From positions 2,294,001-2,358,000 of the forward strand of contig NZ_CP150274.1 in NCBI RefSeq assembly GCF_037977055.1: a DNA stretch of 64,000 nucleotides, written 5' to 3'. Shown piece after piece: positions 42,174-50,100 of this stretch. The position numbers were made by a program, and so were the translations under genes. The stretch's first letter is position 1. Each line of letters opens with the position of its first letter. Source of the stretch: Paenibacillus sp. FSL K6-1096 (GTDB taxonomy: Bacteria; Bacillota; Bacilli; Paenibacillales; Paenibacillaceae). The notes under the pieces are model-generated. The model saw nothing but the letters and a program-made list of their open reading frames with translations, searched no databases and was not told the DNA's origin.

Positions 42174-42578
42174 TCAGCCCAGCTCCAGCTTGTGTCCGTC
42201 CTCGAAGCCCTTGGCGAAACCGGCGTCGAACCCCACGTTGTATGCTTCGGTGTAGCCCTGCTGATAGGCGTCTCCCGGCGGCTGTTCCGGAGGGACGCCC
42301 AGGTCTGGGGGGAGCGGCACCACCTGTGGCGATAGCGGCGTCTCGATAGCCGGTGTCACCTGCACCGGCGGTTGTACTACGCGGCGTCTGCGGATCAGGC
42401 GGCGGCGCAGTCTTCTTTTTTTGCGCAGCAGCAGCGGCTTCTTGCCGCCCTTGCCGTGCAGGGCTTTGCGCGTCTTGCCGCCGGTGCTCTTGCGCAGGCG
42501 CGCTTTCCGGGACAGCAGCGGTCTGCGTCTTGCGCCCTTGCTTGTGGAGCGAAGCTTGCCCTGTCTCTTTCTCTTCAT
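42174..42578 (-). CDS. Bipartite basic protein with G-aromatic-x-x repeat tail
   Basis: 134 residues. The first 65 are almost wholly K, R, L, G and S (ARRRPLLSRKARLRK, LRKKRRLRRRLIRRRR), followed by a proline-rich linker and a C-terminal DAYQQGYTEAYNVGFDAGF and AKGFEDGHKLELG, a four-residue G/A-aromatic-x-x repeat. I know no family for it. The repeat matches short N-terminal segments of the two CgeB proteins. It overlaps the preceding small gene as ATGA, AGGAGG ahead, and ends the small-protein operon. A structural or docking protein of the spore surface is the best guess. Confidence 0.75.
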   Translation of the reverse strand: MKRKRQGKLRSTSKGARRRPLLSRKARLRKSTGGKTRKALHGKGGKKPLLLRKKRRLRRRLIRRRRVVQPPVQVTPAIETPLSPQVVPLPPDLGVPPEQPPGDAYQQGYTEAYNVGFDAGFAKGFEDGHKLELG

Positions 42579-42886
42579 GTCTCTACGCCTCCTGTACTTC
42601 GTCTTTTGCCGGCCTTCCCCTCTGAGCAGGCCTTGCTCAGCCAGGGCGCAGCAGGCACTCCTTCTTTGGGCTCATGCAGCGAGATCCCGGACAACATCCG
42701 GCACATCGCGCTCTGGTACCCGCTGAGAATTCTGATATTGTCGCTTAGCTTGCGGGCTGTCAGCTCCGATTGCCCCGTAACCTCGGCAATACTCTCCAGA
42801 ATGGCTGCGAGCGCTGCCTGGCTGCGGGCGATCGAGCGGATCATCTCCAGCTTGACGGCGTGTTCGGAGAGCAGCCCGCCGCTCAT
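42575..42886 (-). CDS. Small helical protein, paralogue set member 1
   Basis: 103 residues, predicted as a helical hairpin: MIRSIARSQAALAAILESIAEVT, then LSDNIRILSGYQSAMCRMLSGI, and a basic tail KAGKRRS. It parallels the next two genes upstream in spacing of the A...A.IL(E/D) helix. It overlaps both neighbours by four bases. No known domain; likely expressed in the mother cell with the rest of the locus. Confidence 0.7.
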   Translation of the reverse strand: MSGGLLSEHAVKLEMIRSIARSQAALAAILESIAEVTGQSELTARKLSDNIRILSGYQSAMCRMLSGISLHEPKEGVPAAPWLSKACSEGKAGKRRSTGGVET

Positions 42887-43218
42887 TTGCTGTCATCTCC
42901 AAAGCTGAATCCGTCCCCGTCTCCTCCGAAATCGCCGCCTTCATCCTCACCGCTGCCCAGCACGGCCTTGAGATTGCTGTACAGCCCGTTCTCCAGCTTC
43001 GTCAGCCCCTCCACCATCTCGACGATAACATCATGAATGGAGATGGATTCCTTCAGCTGATCTTCATGGGAGTCGAATGCTCTAGCGTGGATATGATGAT
43101 GGGTCCACTGCTTCACTTTTTCCGCTTCCACCGCCTTGGCCTCAAGAATCATCGCGATGTTCCACTGGATAACAGCGGTTGACTCCAGCATTTGCAGATA
43201 CGCCTTTTCTCTGCTCAT
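42883..43218 (-). CDS. Small helical protein, paralogue set member 2
   Basis: 111 residues. First helix MLESTAVIQWNIAMILEAKAVEAE, a histidine-rich loop (WTHHHIHARAF), second helix VIVEMVEGLTKLENGLYSNLKAVLG, and a Gly/Asp tail GEDEGGDFGGDGDGFSFGDD. The ATG has AAGGAGGCGG ahead. The acidic tail contrasts with the basic tails of neighbours, which would allow pairing by charge. Unknown family. Confidence 0.7.
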   Translation of the reverse strand: MSREKAYLQMLESTAVIQWNIAMILEAKAVEAEKVKQWTHHHIHARAFDSHEDQLKESISIHDVIVEMVEGLTKLENGLYSNLKAVLGSGEDEGGDFGGDGDGFSFGDDSK

Positions 43219-43251
43219 CCTCCGCCTCCTTGCCCCGGGTACGCGTTACCC

Positions 43252-43545
43252 TTACTCTTCTTCCTGACCATTGAGTTCCTTAATGACTCTGCCCACTCCC
43301 TCGGCCATCGCCTCTTCCAGATCAGCGAAGGCGTTCAAGTAGGCAATAATGCTTTTGTTGACCTGACCTGAGCTTTCGACCAGCCCACTGAATCCGCCGA
43401 AATCAGGGTCCGCATCCGGCAGATCGTGAACTATTTGCGACATACGGACGGCTACGTGGCGTTCGGCGTCGAGAATCCGTGCCATTTGTTCGTGCGTATG
43501 GGCCATGTGCTGCAGGACTTTCGTAATTTTACTCTGCACCTTCAT
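43252..43545 (-). CDS. Small helical protein, paralogue set member 3
   Basis: 97 residues from ATG 43545, close behind AAAGGAG; an in-frame TTG at 43617 overlaps the promoter and lacks a ribosome site. First helix ITKVLQHMAHTHEQMARILDAER, second IIAYLNAFADLEEAMAEGVGRVIKEL, matching member 2 best in the second helix. First gene of a four-gene operon, with a sigmaK-like promoter 30-50 bases ahead. Unknown family. Confidence 0.7.
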   Translation of the reverse strand: MKVQSKITKVLQHMAHTHEQMARILDAERHVAVRMSQIVHDLPDADPDFGGFSGLVESSGQVNKSIIAYLNAFADLEEAMAEGVGRVIKELNGQEEE

Positions 43546-43571
43546 GTCTCCTTTGCTCAAACGCCCTGCTA

Positions 43572-43599
43572 CAGCATATGCGGCATCCGCCTTGACGGT
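43572..43599 (-). promoter_or_regulatory. Candidate sigmaK promoter of the small-protein operon
   Basis: On the minus strand AC (43599-43598, in cACc), 17 bases, then CATATGCTG (43580-43572); one mismatch at the last base of CATANNNTA, as in the gerE promoter. Confidence 0.5.
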
Positions 43600-43628
43600 G
43601 CGGAGAAGGCGCGGCAAGTTACGGGACT

Positions 43629-43660
43629 ACAAAAAAAAAACGCCGCCCCTCAGGGCAGCG
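43629..43660 (-). terminator. Intrinsic terminator overlapping a stop codon
   Basis: CGCTGCCC-TGA-GGGGCGGCG followed by ten T on the minus strand. The TGA in the loop is the stop codon of the nucleotidyltransferase gene. Confidence 0.85.
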
Positions 43661-44381
43661 TATCCCGCAGCTTCTCGCCGGCTTCGCGCAGAGACTGGAA
43701 GGTTCCCGCGTCACTCCACCAGCCTTGCAGCACATCATAGCTCAGCTTGCGCTCGGCGGCATAGATATTGTTCACATCGGTGATCTCCAGCTCTCCTCTT
43801 CTTGAAGGTGACACACGGCGGATAATATCGAATACCGCTTCATCGTACATATATATGCCGGTCACGCAGAATTTCGTCTTCGGCTGCTCCGGCTTCTCTT
43901 CAATATAAGCAATCAGGGAGGCATCTGCGCTGTCAAACACCGGAACCCCGTATCTCCGCGCATCCTCGACCGGCTTCAGGAGCACCTTGGCCGTTCCCTC
44001 CGGCTGCTGCATATAATTTTCCACGTAGGGGCCCAGTTCATCTATAAACAAATTATCGCCCAGCAGCACGACAAAACGTTCACCGGGCAGAATGAATCCT
44101 TCCGCCAGCTCCAGCGCTTCCGCAATGCCGCCTGCCGCCTCCTGGATTTTGTAAGTCAGAGATACGCCAAATTCCGCGCCGCTGCCCAAAAAGTCAGTAT
44201 ACTGTCCTGCAGACTGCTTGCTGATGACCAGGAGAATATCGGTAATTCCCGCCTGGCGCAGCCGTTCGATCCCATAGCACACCATAGGGTATTTGCCGAC
44301 CGGAAGCAAATGTTTGTTCATAAGCCGGGTCAGCGGATATAGCCTTGTTCCGGTTCCGCCCGCCAATATGACTCCTTTCAC
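43650..44381 (-). CDS. Sugar-1-phosphate nucleotidyltransferase (RfbA-like)
   Basis: 243 residues, GTG start after GGAGGAAAG. GVILAGGTGTRLYPLTRLMNKHLLPVGKYPM is the nucleotide-binding signature of glucose-1-phosphate thymidylyltransferases, with LLGDNLF and IEEKPEQPK following. It would make dTDP- or UDP-glucose for the locus, but it is about 50 residues shorter than RmlA proper and no rmlB, rmlC or rmlD sits nearby, so the product is uncertain. Ends the upstream GT2 operon. Confidence 0.85.
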   Translation of the reverse strand: MKGVILAGGTGTRLYPLTRLMNKHLLPVGKYPMVCYGIERLRQAGITDILLVISKQSAGQYTDFLGSGAEFGVSLTYKIQEAAGGIAEALELAEGFILPGERFVVLLGDNLFIDELGPYVENYMQQPEGTAKVLLKPVEDARRYGVPVFDSADASLIAYIEEKPEQPKTKFCVTGIYMYDEAVFDIIRRVSPSRRGELEITDVNNIYAAERKLSYDVLQGWWSDAGTFQSLREAGEKLRDTLP

Positions 44382-44428
44382 TTACTTTCCTCCTCTTTAT
44401 CTACGTCTTTAGCCTTCGGCCGGATGGC

Positions 44429-45166
44429 TCAGATGAACTGCGACGGGTCCACTTGCCACTTCTCCATAAAAATCCTGCGGTTACGCTCCACCAGCTCCTG
44501 CAGCGAAGCGGAATAGACCTCCCTGAAGCTGGCGCTGCCTTCGTGATGAACCAGACAGTCTCCGGCAATCAGCAGCCGGTAGCCCTGCAGCCGGGCGCGG
44601 TAGCAGTAATCGTCGTCTTCGTAATGGCCCGGCGAATACCGTTCATCGAGCAGGCCGATGGTATCCATAAGCTGTCTTGTGAACAAAAAGCACAGGCCGA
44701 CCACCCTCCGGGTCTCCATCCATTTCGCCGCATCCGGGAGATTCGCCCGGGCCGCCTCGGCATGATACCCGGCAATGTCCGTATAGCTGGTCTGCACCTG
44801 CTGCCGGCCGCTGGCATAATTCGTCACCGGTCCGACAATTCCGATATCGGAAGCACTGTACAAAGCTCTTTTCAGATTATCCAGCCAGCCCTGCGACACG
44901 ATGACATCATTGTTCAGCAGCAGCAGCTCATCGCCCGCCGCCAGCTGCAGCCCCAGATTGCAGGCCTGCGGGAACCCGCGGTTCTCCGGCAGGGAGATGA
45001 ACGTCAGCTTGCTCTCGCGGCAATAGGCTTCTGTACCGTCATCCGAGGCATTGTCCACTACAATAATTTCATAAGCAGACCGGGTGTAGGCCCTGATTGA
45101 TTCAACACAGGAGCGCAACAGCCCGAGTCTGTTATAGGTTGGAATAATAATGCTGGTCAGTGTCAT
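44429..45166 (-). CDS. Glycosyltransferase, GT2 family (rhamnosyltransferase-like)
   Basis: 245 residues. LTSIIIPTYNRLGLLRSCVESI, EIIVVDNASDDGTEAY, LPENRGFPQACNLGL, LLLNNDVIVS and YEDDDYCYRARLQGYRL mark the GT2 subgroup of rhamnosyl- and N-acetylhexosaminyltransferases. Its start overlaps the stop of the GT2 upstream as ATGA. No membrane segments or basic tail. Confidence 0.88.
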   Translation of the reverse strand: MTLTSIIIPTYNRLGLLRSCVESIRAYTRSAYEIIVVDNASDDGTEAYCRESKLTFISLPENRGFPQACNLGLQLAAGDELLLLNNDVIVSQGWLDNLKRALYSASDIGIVGPVTNYASGRQQVQTSYTDIAGYHAEAARANLPDAAKWMETRRVVGLCFLFTRQLMDTIGLLDERYSPGHYEDDDYCYRARLQGYRLLIAGDCLVHHEGSASFREVYSASLQELVERNRRIFMEKWQVDPSQFI

Positions 45167-46149
45167 AGAGCGTTCCTCCAGGCAGCGATCTGTCTGCGGT
45201 GCTCCTGCAGGTTCTCTGCCGTCAGCTGTCCGCCGGACCGCTGCTCGGCAATCACCCAGGCCAGCGCTTCAGCATGGTCGCCTGCTATGAGCCGTTCTAT
45301 AGCGTTGCCGGCCCCCGTGTTGCCCTGGCGGAGCCGGTTCTGCTTAATCACATTCACCGCTCCGGCCTTTTCCACCCGCAGCCTTCCCAGAATGGAGAGT
45401 GCCAGCGCCTTCGGCGGAACCATCAGCTCACGGTAACCGATTCTCTCCAGCGCCCGGCGGGACAATGCATGGGGAACAGCCGTCATAGAGCTGACCCCGA
45501 GATCAGGGCGGCCGAGCACCTGATTCAGATACAGCTTGCAGCGGGTAACCGCATCACTTAAGCCAAATGGCGGCAGCAGGGGGTCCAGATCATTAAGCGC
45601 CACATCTACCCCCTGGTCTACCGCCGCTACGAACGGAGTCAGCTGCCCGGCAGGAATGACCATATCCCCGTCCAGAAAAAGCAGCAGCTCTCCCCGGCTG
45701 AGCTTCGCGCCCAGCGCACGTCCGACATCATGCCCGGCCGGTTCCGGCAGGCAGACAACCATCGCCTGCGGGCACAGCCGGGTACGCTGAAAGCTGCGGT
45801 CACTGCAGCCGTTCAGCACCACAATAATCTCCAGCGGCCGGAGCCGCATTACCTGCTCCAGCAGCTTCGGCAAGGTCTGCTCCTCATTCCTTGCCGAGAT
45901 AATGACCGACAGCGAGCCGCGCCAGGCGGGAGAGATCCGGACCGCATACCCGGGTCCGGATGTCCGCCCGGACCGGGAGCGCCGCGGTCCGGGCCCGGCC
46001 GGTCTGCGGCGGACGGACCGCTTGGCAGCCTTAGCCGTCCCCCGCGCCGGGCCGCCGGACGCGGTGCGGCCTGAAGAGCCTTTGCGCCCGGAAGCCCTGC
46101 GTCCCGCTGAAGACAATCCGCTGACGGATAGTTCCTGCTCTGCCATCAT
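45163..46149 (-). CDS. GT2 glycosyltransferase with arginine-rich N-terminal extension
   Basis: 328 residues from ATG 46149, overlapping the upstream stop, with GAAGGGA nine bases ahead. Residues to about 80 are R, S, G, A and P only, then a GT2 domain: SLSVIISARNEEQTLPKLLEQ, EIIVVLNGCSD, GHDVGRALGAKLSRGELLLFLDGD with the DxD. It is a clear paralogue of the gene upstream (shared GHDVGR, TAVPHA, SRRALE). The extension looks like the tail of the GT4 at 30531. Two GT2 genes of the same type in tandem suggest successive additions or alternative acceptors. Confidence 0.85.
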   Translation of the reverse strand: MMAEQELSVSGLSSAGRRASGRKGSSGRTASGGPARGTAKAAKRSVRRRPAGPGPRRSRSGRTSGPGYAVRISPAWRGSLSVIISARNEEQTLPKLLEQVMRLRPLEIIVVLNGCSDRSFQRTRLCPQAMVVCLPEPAGHDVGRALGAKLSRGELLLFLDGDMVIPAGQLTPFVAAVDQGVDVALNDLDPLLPPFGLSDAVTRCKLYLNQVLGRPDLGVSSMTAVPHALSRRALERIGYRELMVPPKALALSILGRLRVEKAGAVNVIKQNRLRQGNTGAGNAIERLIAGDHAEALAWVIAEQRSGGQLTAENLQEHRRQIAAWRNAL

Positions 46150-46988
46150 CTCACCCATTCCCTTCGCCGGGTACCGTCACCGAAGCCCGCCCGGCCTCCC
46201 TTGTGTTCCAGCACCAGGGCCGCAGCCTCCAGATGATCCCGCAGGATGATCTCCTGCAGGGGATCGCTGCCGCTCACCTTCCGCCGGACGGCGTTCATCC
46301 TGCCTACAGGCACGTGCTGCACCGCCGTCACCGCCAGACCGTTCAGCACCGCCTGCGCATGGGCAAGCGGAGGCCGCGACAGCCCCCCGCTGCCCAGAAC
46401 CTCCAGGGCTCTGCGGCTGATGGCATGGGGGACGGCTGTAATGGAGCAGCCCTTCAGGTCAGGCCTTCCAAGCAGAAGGTTAAGCACATGCTTGGAGAGC
46501 ACCACCGGATGCGGGAGCCTGCCCCGGACCGGACCGGAATAATCGTTGAGCGCCAGGTCCGCCCCGCCGCTGACCGCTGTCACGAAAGGCCGCAGCTTGG
46601 GGGCAGGAATGACCAGATCCCCGTCGGTGAACAACAGAACCTCTCCCTTGGCCGCCGCAGCGCCTAAGCTGCGCCCGACATCATGCCCGAGGGGCTGCTC
46701 ATACACCATGACCTTCGCTCCGCAGGAGCGAGCAAGTTCTGCTGTCCGGTCAGCAGATCCGTTAACAATCACAATAACCTCACAGCGGGGATGAACGCCT
46801 CTGGCTCCGGCAATCACTGCTTCAATGGTCTGCTCTTCATTCATCGCGGGGATAATCACCGATACGTAAGGCTCAGGGTGATTCACCGCAGGCGGCACGG
46901 CAGAGGGAATCGGCCGGATCACCGGCCGCCGTGCCGGCCGGGCTGCCCGGCGTCCAGTGCGGCGGGCAGATGTTCGTCTAGGCTTCAT
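46146..46988 (-). CDS. GT2 glycosyltransferase with short basic N-terminus
   Basis: 280 residues. N-terminus MKPRRTSARRTGRRAARPAR, about 30 residues, then YVSVIIPAMNEEQTIEAVIAGA, EVIVIVNGSADRT, GHDVGRSLGAAAAKGEVLLFTDGD (DxD) and SITAVPHAISRRALEVLG. First gene of the second glycan operon, with AGGAAGGTGA ahead of the ATG and a sigmaK-like promoter upstream. Confidence 0.85.
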   Translation of the reverse strand: MKPRRTSARRTGRRAARPARRPVIRPIPSAVPPAVNHPEPYVSVIIPAMNEEQTIEAVIAGARGVHPRCEVIVIVNGSADRTAELARSCGAKVMVYEQPLGHDVGRSLGAAAAKGEVLLFTDGDLVIPAPKLRPFVTAVSGGADLALNDYSGPVRGRLPHPVVLSKHVLNLLLGRPDLKGCSITAVPHAISRRALEVLGSGGLSRPPLAHAQAVLNGLAVTAVQHVPVGRMNAVRRKVSGSDPLQEIILRDHLEAAALVLEHKGGRAGFGDGTRRREWVR

Positions 46989-47038
46989 ATTCGTTCACCT
47001 TCCTTCAGAGGGCTGTTCCCGGGCTGAGGGTTACACCA

Positions 47039-47065
47039 TAGTCTATGTATGCGGCCATCCCCGGT
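47039..47065 (-). promoter_or_regulatory. Candidate sigmaK promoter of the GT2 operon
   Basis: On the minus strand AC, 16 bases, then CATAGACTA (47047-47039), an exact CATANNNTA. About 50 bases ahead of the first GT2 gene. Confidence 0.55.
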
Positions 47066-47182
47066 AACGGCAAGTGTCACCCCGGGACCAGATAATTGGA
47101 CAGATGCCGCTATCTCCGCGCTTGCCATACCAATAAGGCGCAGCCAGCGGCTGCGCCCCAAATCGGTATATCCTGTTTCCGG

Positions 47183-50100
47183 TCAGTCAAAAGCACGGTG
47201 GTCTGCTGCAGGTCTGCCCAGCGGAGTCCCGAGGGCAATCCAGGACAGCACGCCATAGAAATGCTGGGTCTCGCGCAGCCGCACCACTTCAATCACCGCC
47301 TCTGCACCTGCCCTGTTCTTCAGCGAGGCATGGAAGTACGGCTGATTGGTCATGGCGACCAGCACATAGCCGGTATGGCCGAAGCTCTCGTCAAAAGATA
47401 CCGTAACCTCAACGCTCTGGGCATCGCCGTTAAACATAAACGCCGTCATACCAAACTGCTGCAGGACATCCCGGTTCCCGGCACTCTGCACCGGACGGAA
47501 GCTCAGATGCTCCGGGTTCACCGATCCGGGAGCGAGATGGTCTCCGGTCACCGCCCCCTGGACAATATGATGGCTGTGTACGCTGTCTTCGTCGAGGTGG
47601 CGGGACTGGACTGCGAAGGAGCTGATTTTGGAACCGTCCACCGCCTCATCCTGCAATCCGGACCGGCCTACCGCGCCTTCAGCCAGCTCTCTGGCCCCGA
47701 TACTGCCGGAAGCCAGCTTCCCGCCGGTAATACTGCCGTCCGGGAGCTGCTCTGCAGTCAGCGCATCTCCAGCCAGATGCTCCGGCCGGATGCTGCCGGC
47801 GCGGATATGATGCCCGTCAATAATGTCTGGTGCCAGATGCTCCCCGGTCACCGCTCCCTCGACAATGTGATAGCTCTGCACGCTGTCCTCTTCCAGATGC
47901 CGGGACTGGATAGCGAAGGCGCTGATTTTGGAACCGTCTACCGCCTCATTCTGCAGCGCGGAATGGCTAACTGCGCCTTCAGCCAGCTCTCTTGGTCCAA
48001 TGCTGCCGGGAGCCAGCTTCCCGCCGGTAATACTGCCGTCCGGGAGCTGCTCTGCGGTTATTACATCTTCCGCCAGATGCTCCGGCCGGATGCTGCCGGC
48101 GCGGATATGATGCCCGTCAATGCTGTCCGGCGCCAGATGGTCCCCGGTCACCGCCCCTTTGACGATGTGCTGGCTGTGCACACTGTCTTCGCCGAGATGG
48201 CGGGACCGGATGGCGAAGGCGCTGATTTTGGAACCGTCCACCGCCTCATCCTGTAATCCGGACCGGCCTACCGCGCCTTCAGCCAGCTCTCTGGCCCCGA
48301 TACTGCCGGAAGCCAGCTTCCCGCCGGTAATACTGCCGTCCGGGAGCTGCTCTGCGGTTATTACATCTTCCGCCAGATGCTCCGGCTGGATGCTGCCGGC
48401 GCGGATATGATGCCCGTCAATGCTGTCCGGCGCCAGATGGTCCCTGGTCACCGCCCCTTTGACGATGTGCTGGCTGTGCACACTGTCTTCGCCGAGATGG
48501 CGGGACCGGATGGCGAAGGCGCTGATTTTGGAACCGTCTACCGCCTCATTCTGCAGCGCGGAATGGCTAACTGCGCCTTCAGCCAGCTCTCTTGAGCCAA
48601 TGCTGCCGGGAGCCAGCTTCCCGCCGGTAATGCTGCTGTCGGGGAGCTGCTCGGAGATCACAACATCGCCGGCCAGATGCTCACGGTGGATGCTGCCTGC
48701 ACGGAGATGGCAGCTATCCACAGCTTCAGGAGCCAGATGCCCGCCGTAGACGCTGCCGGAGGCCAGATGGACAGTGCCTACGGAGCCTGCCGCCAGTTTG
48801 CTTCCTCTAATACTGCCGTCCGGCAGCAGCTCTGCACTCCGTACCTCCTCTGCCAGATGGGCCAGCCTGATGACTCCGGCCCCCACATGTTGCGCCTGGA
48901 CAGCCCCGTCTGCCAGATGTTCTGCATCCACGCTCTGCGGCTGCAGATGCAGCGAGCCTACGGCTTCTATGCCCAGCTTCCTGCTATCTATACTGCCATC
49001 CGGCAGCAGCTCTGCACTCCGCACTTCCTCCGCGAGATGGGCAAGCCCTATGATTCCTGACTCCAGATGCCGTTCCTGTATAGCCCCGTCTGCGAGATGA
49101 ATCCCGTCTATGCTCTGCGGCTGCAGATGCTGCGTATGCACGGCACCGGCGGCCAGCTTCACGCTGTCGATGCTGCCGTCCGGCAGCAGCTCTGCACTCA
49201 GCGTCTCCTTCGCCAGATGTTCAAGCTGGATGCTGCCCGGGCGCAGATGACGGCTGTCGACTGCATCCGCGGCCAGATGGCCTCCATACACACTGCCCGC
49301 CGCCAGATGGAAGGAGCCTACCGCGCCAGCGGCCAGTTTGTTTCCGCCAATGCTGCCGTCCGGGAGCAATCCGGCGCTCCGCACTTCCTCCGCCAGATGG
49401 GCCAGCTTGATCAAGCCGGGGCGCAGATGCCGTTCCTGGACAATGGCGTCGACCAGATGCTCGCCATAGATACTCTCCTGCTGCAGATTCAGCGAGCTCA
49501 CCGCACCGGCGGCCAGCTTCACGCTGTCTATACTGCCATCCGGCAGCAGCTCTGCACTCAGTACCTCCTGTGCCAGATGCTCACGCAGAATGCTGCCGGA
49601 GCGGAGATGACGGCTGTCGACAGCGCCGGCGGCCAGATGTCCGCCATATACACTTCCCGCAGCCAGGTGATAGGCCCCCACGGCTCCGGCCCCCAGCTTG
49701 CTTCCTGTAATGCTGCCATCCGGCAGAAGATCGGCTGTGCGTGTCTCCTCAGCCAGATGGGCAAGCGTAATTTCACCTGCCCGGATATGACGGCCTTCCA
49801 CAACATCCTGGGCCAAATGAACCGTCTGCACACTGTCATCTGCTAAATGAACTGATTCCACAGCAGCCGGGGCCAGCTTCTCCGGCCCGATGCTGCCGTC
49901 CGGCAGAATCTGTGCGCTGCGCACCTCCTCTGCCAGATGCGCAAGAGCGATGGCTCCATCTGTGAGATGCCGCCCTTCTACCGATGCTTCAGCCAAATGG
50001 CTGCCGTCCACGCTATCCGGGGCCAGGTGACGGGAAGCGACCGCCCCGTCCGCCAGCTTGGCGGCACCAATGCTGCCGTCCTGAATCTGGATGGAGGATA

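Noticed and set aside
43650..44381. Start of a complete dTDP-rhamnose pathway
   Set aside because: Only an RfbA-like gene is present; no rmlB or rmlC was found, and the RmlD-like gene 16 kb away belongs to a different trio.
47096..49846. Long rightward ORFs opposite the giant repeat gene (386, 259 residues and others)
   Set aside because: They are antisense shadows of the 30-bp repeat periodicity; the leftward 1680-codon frame has a start, a ribosome site and distinct end domains.
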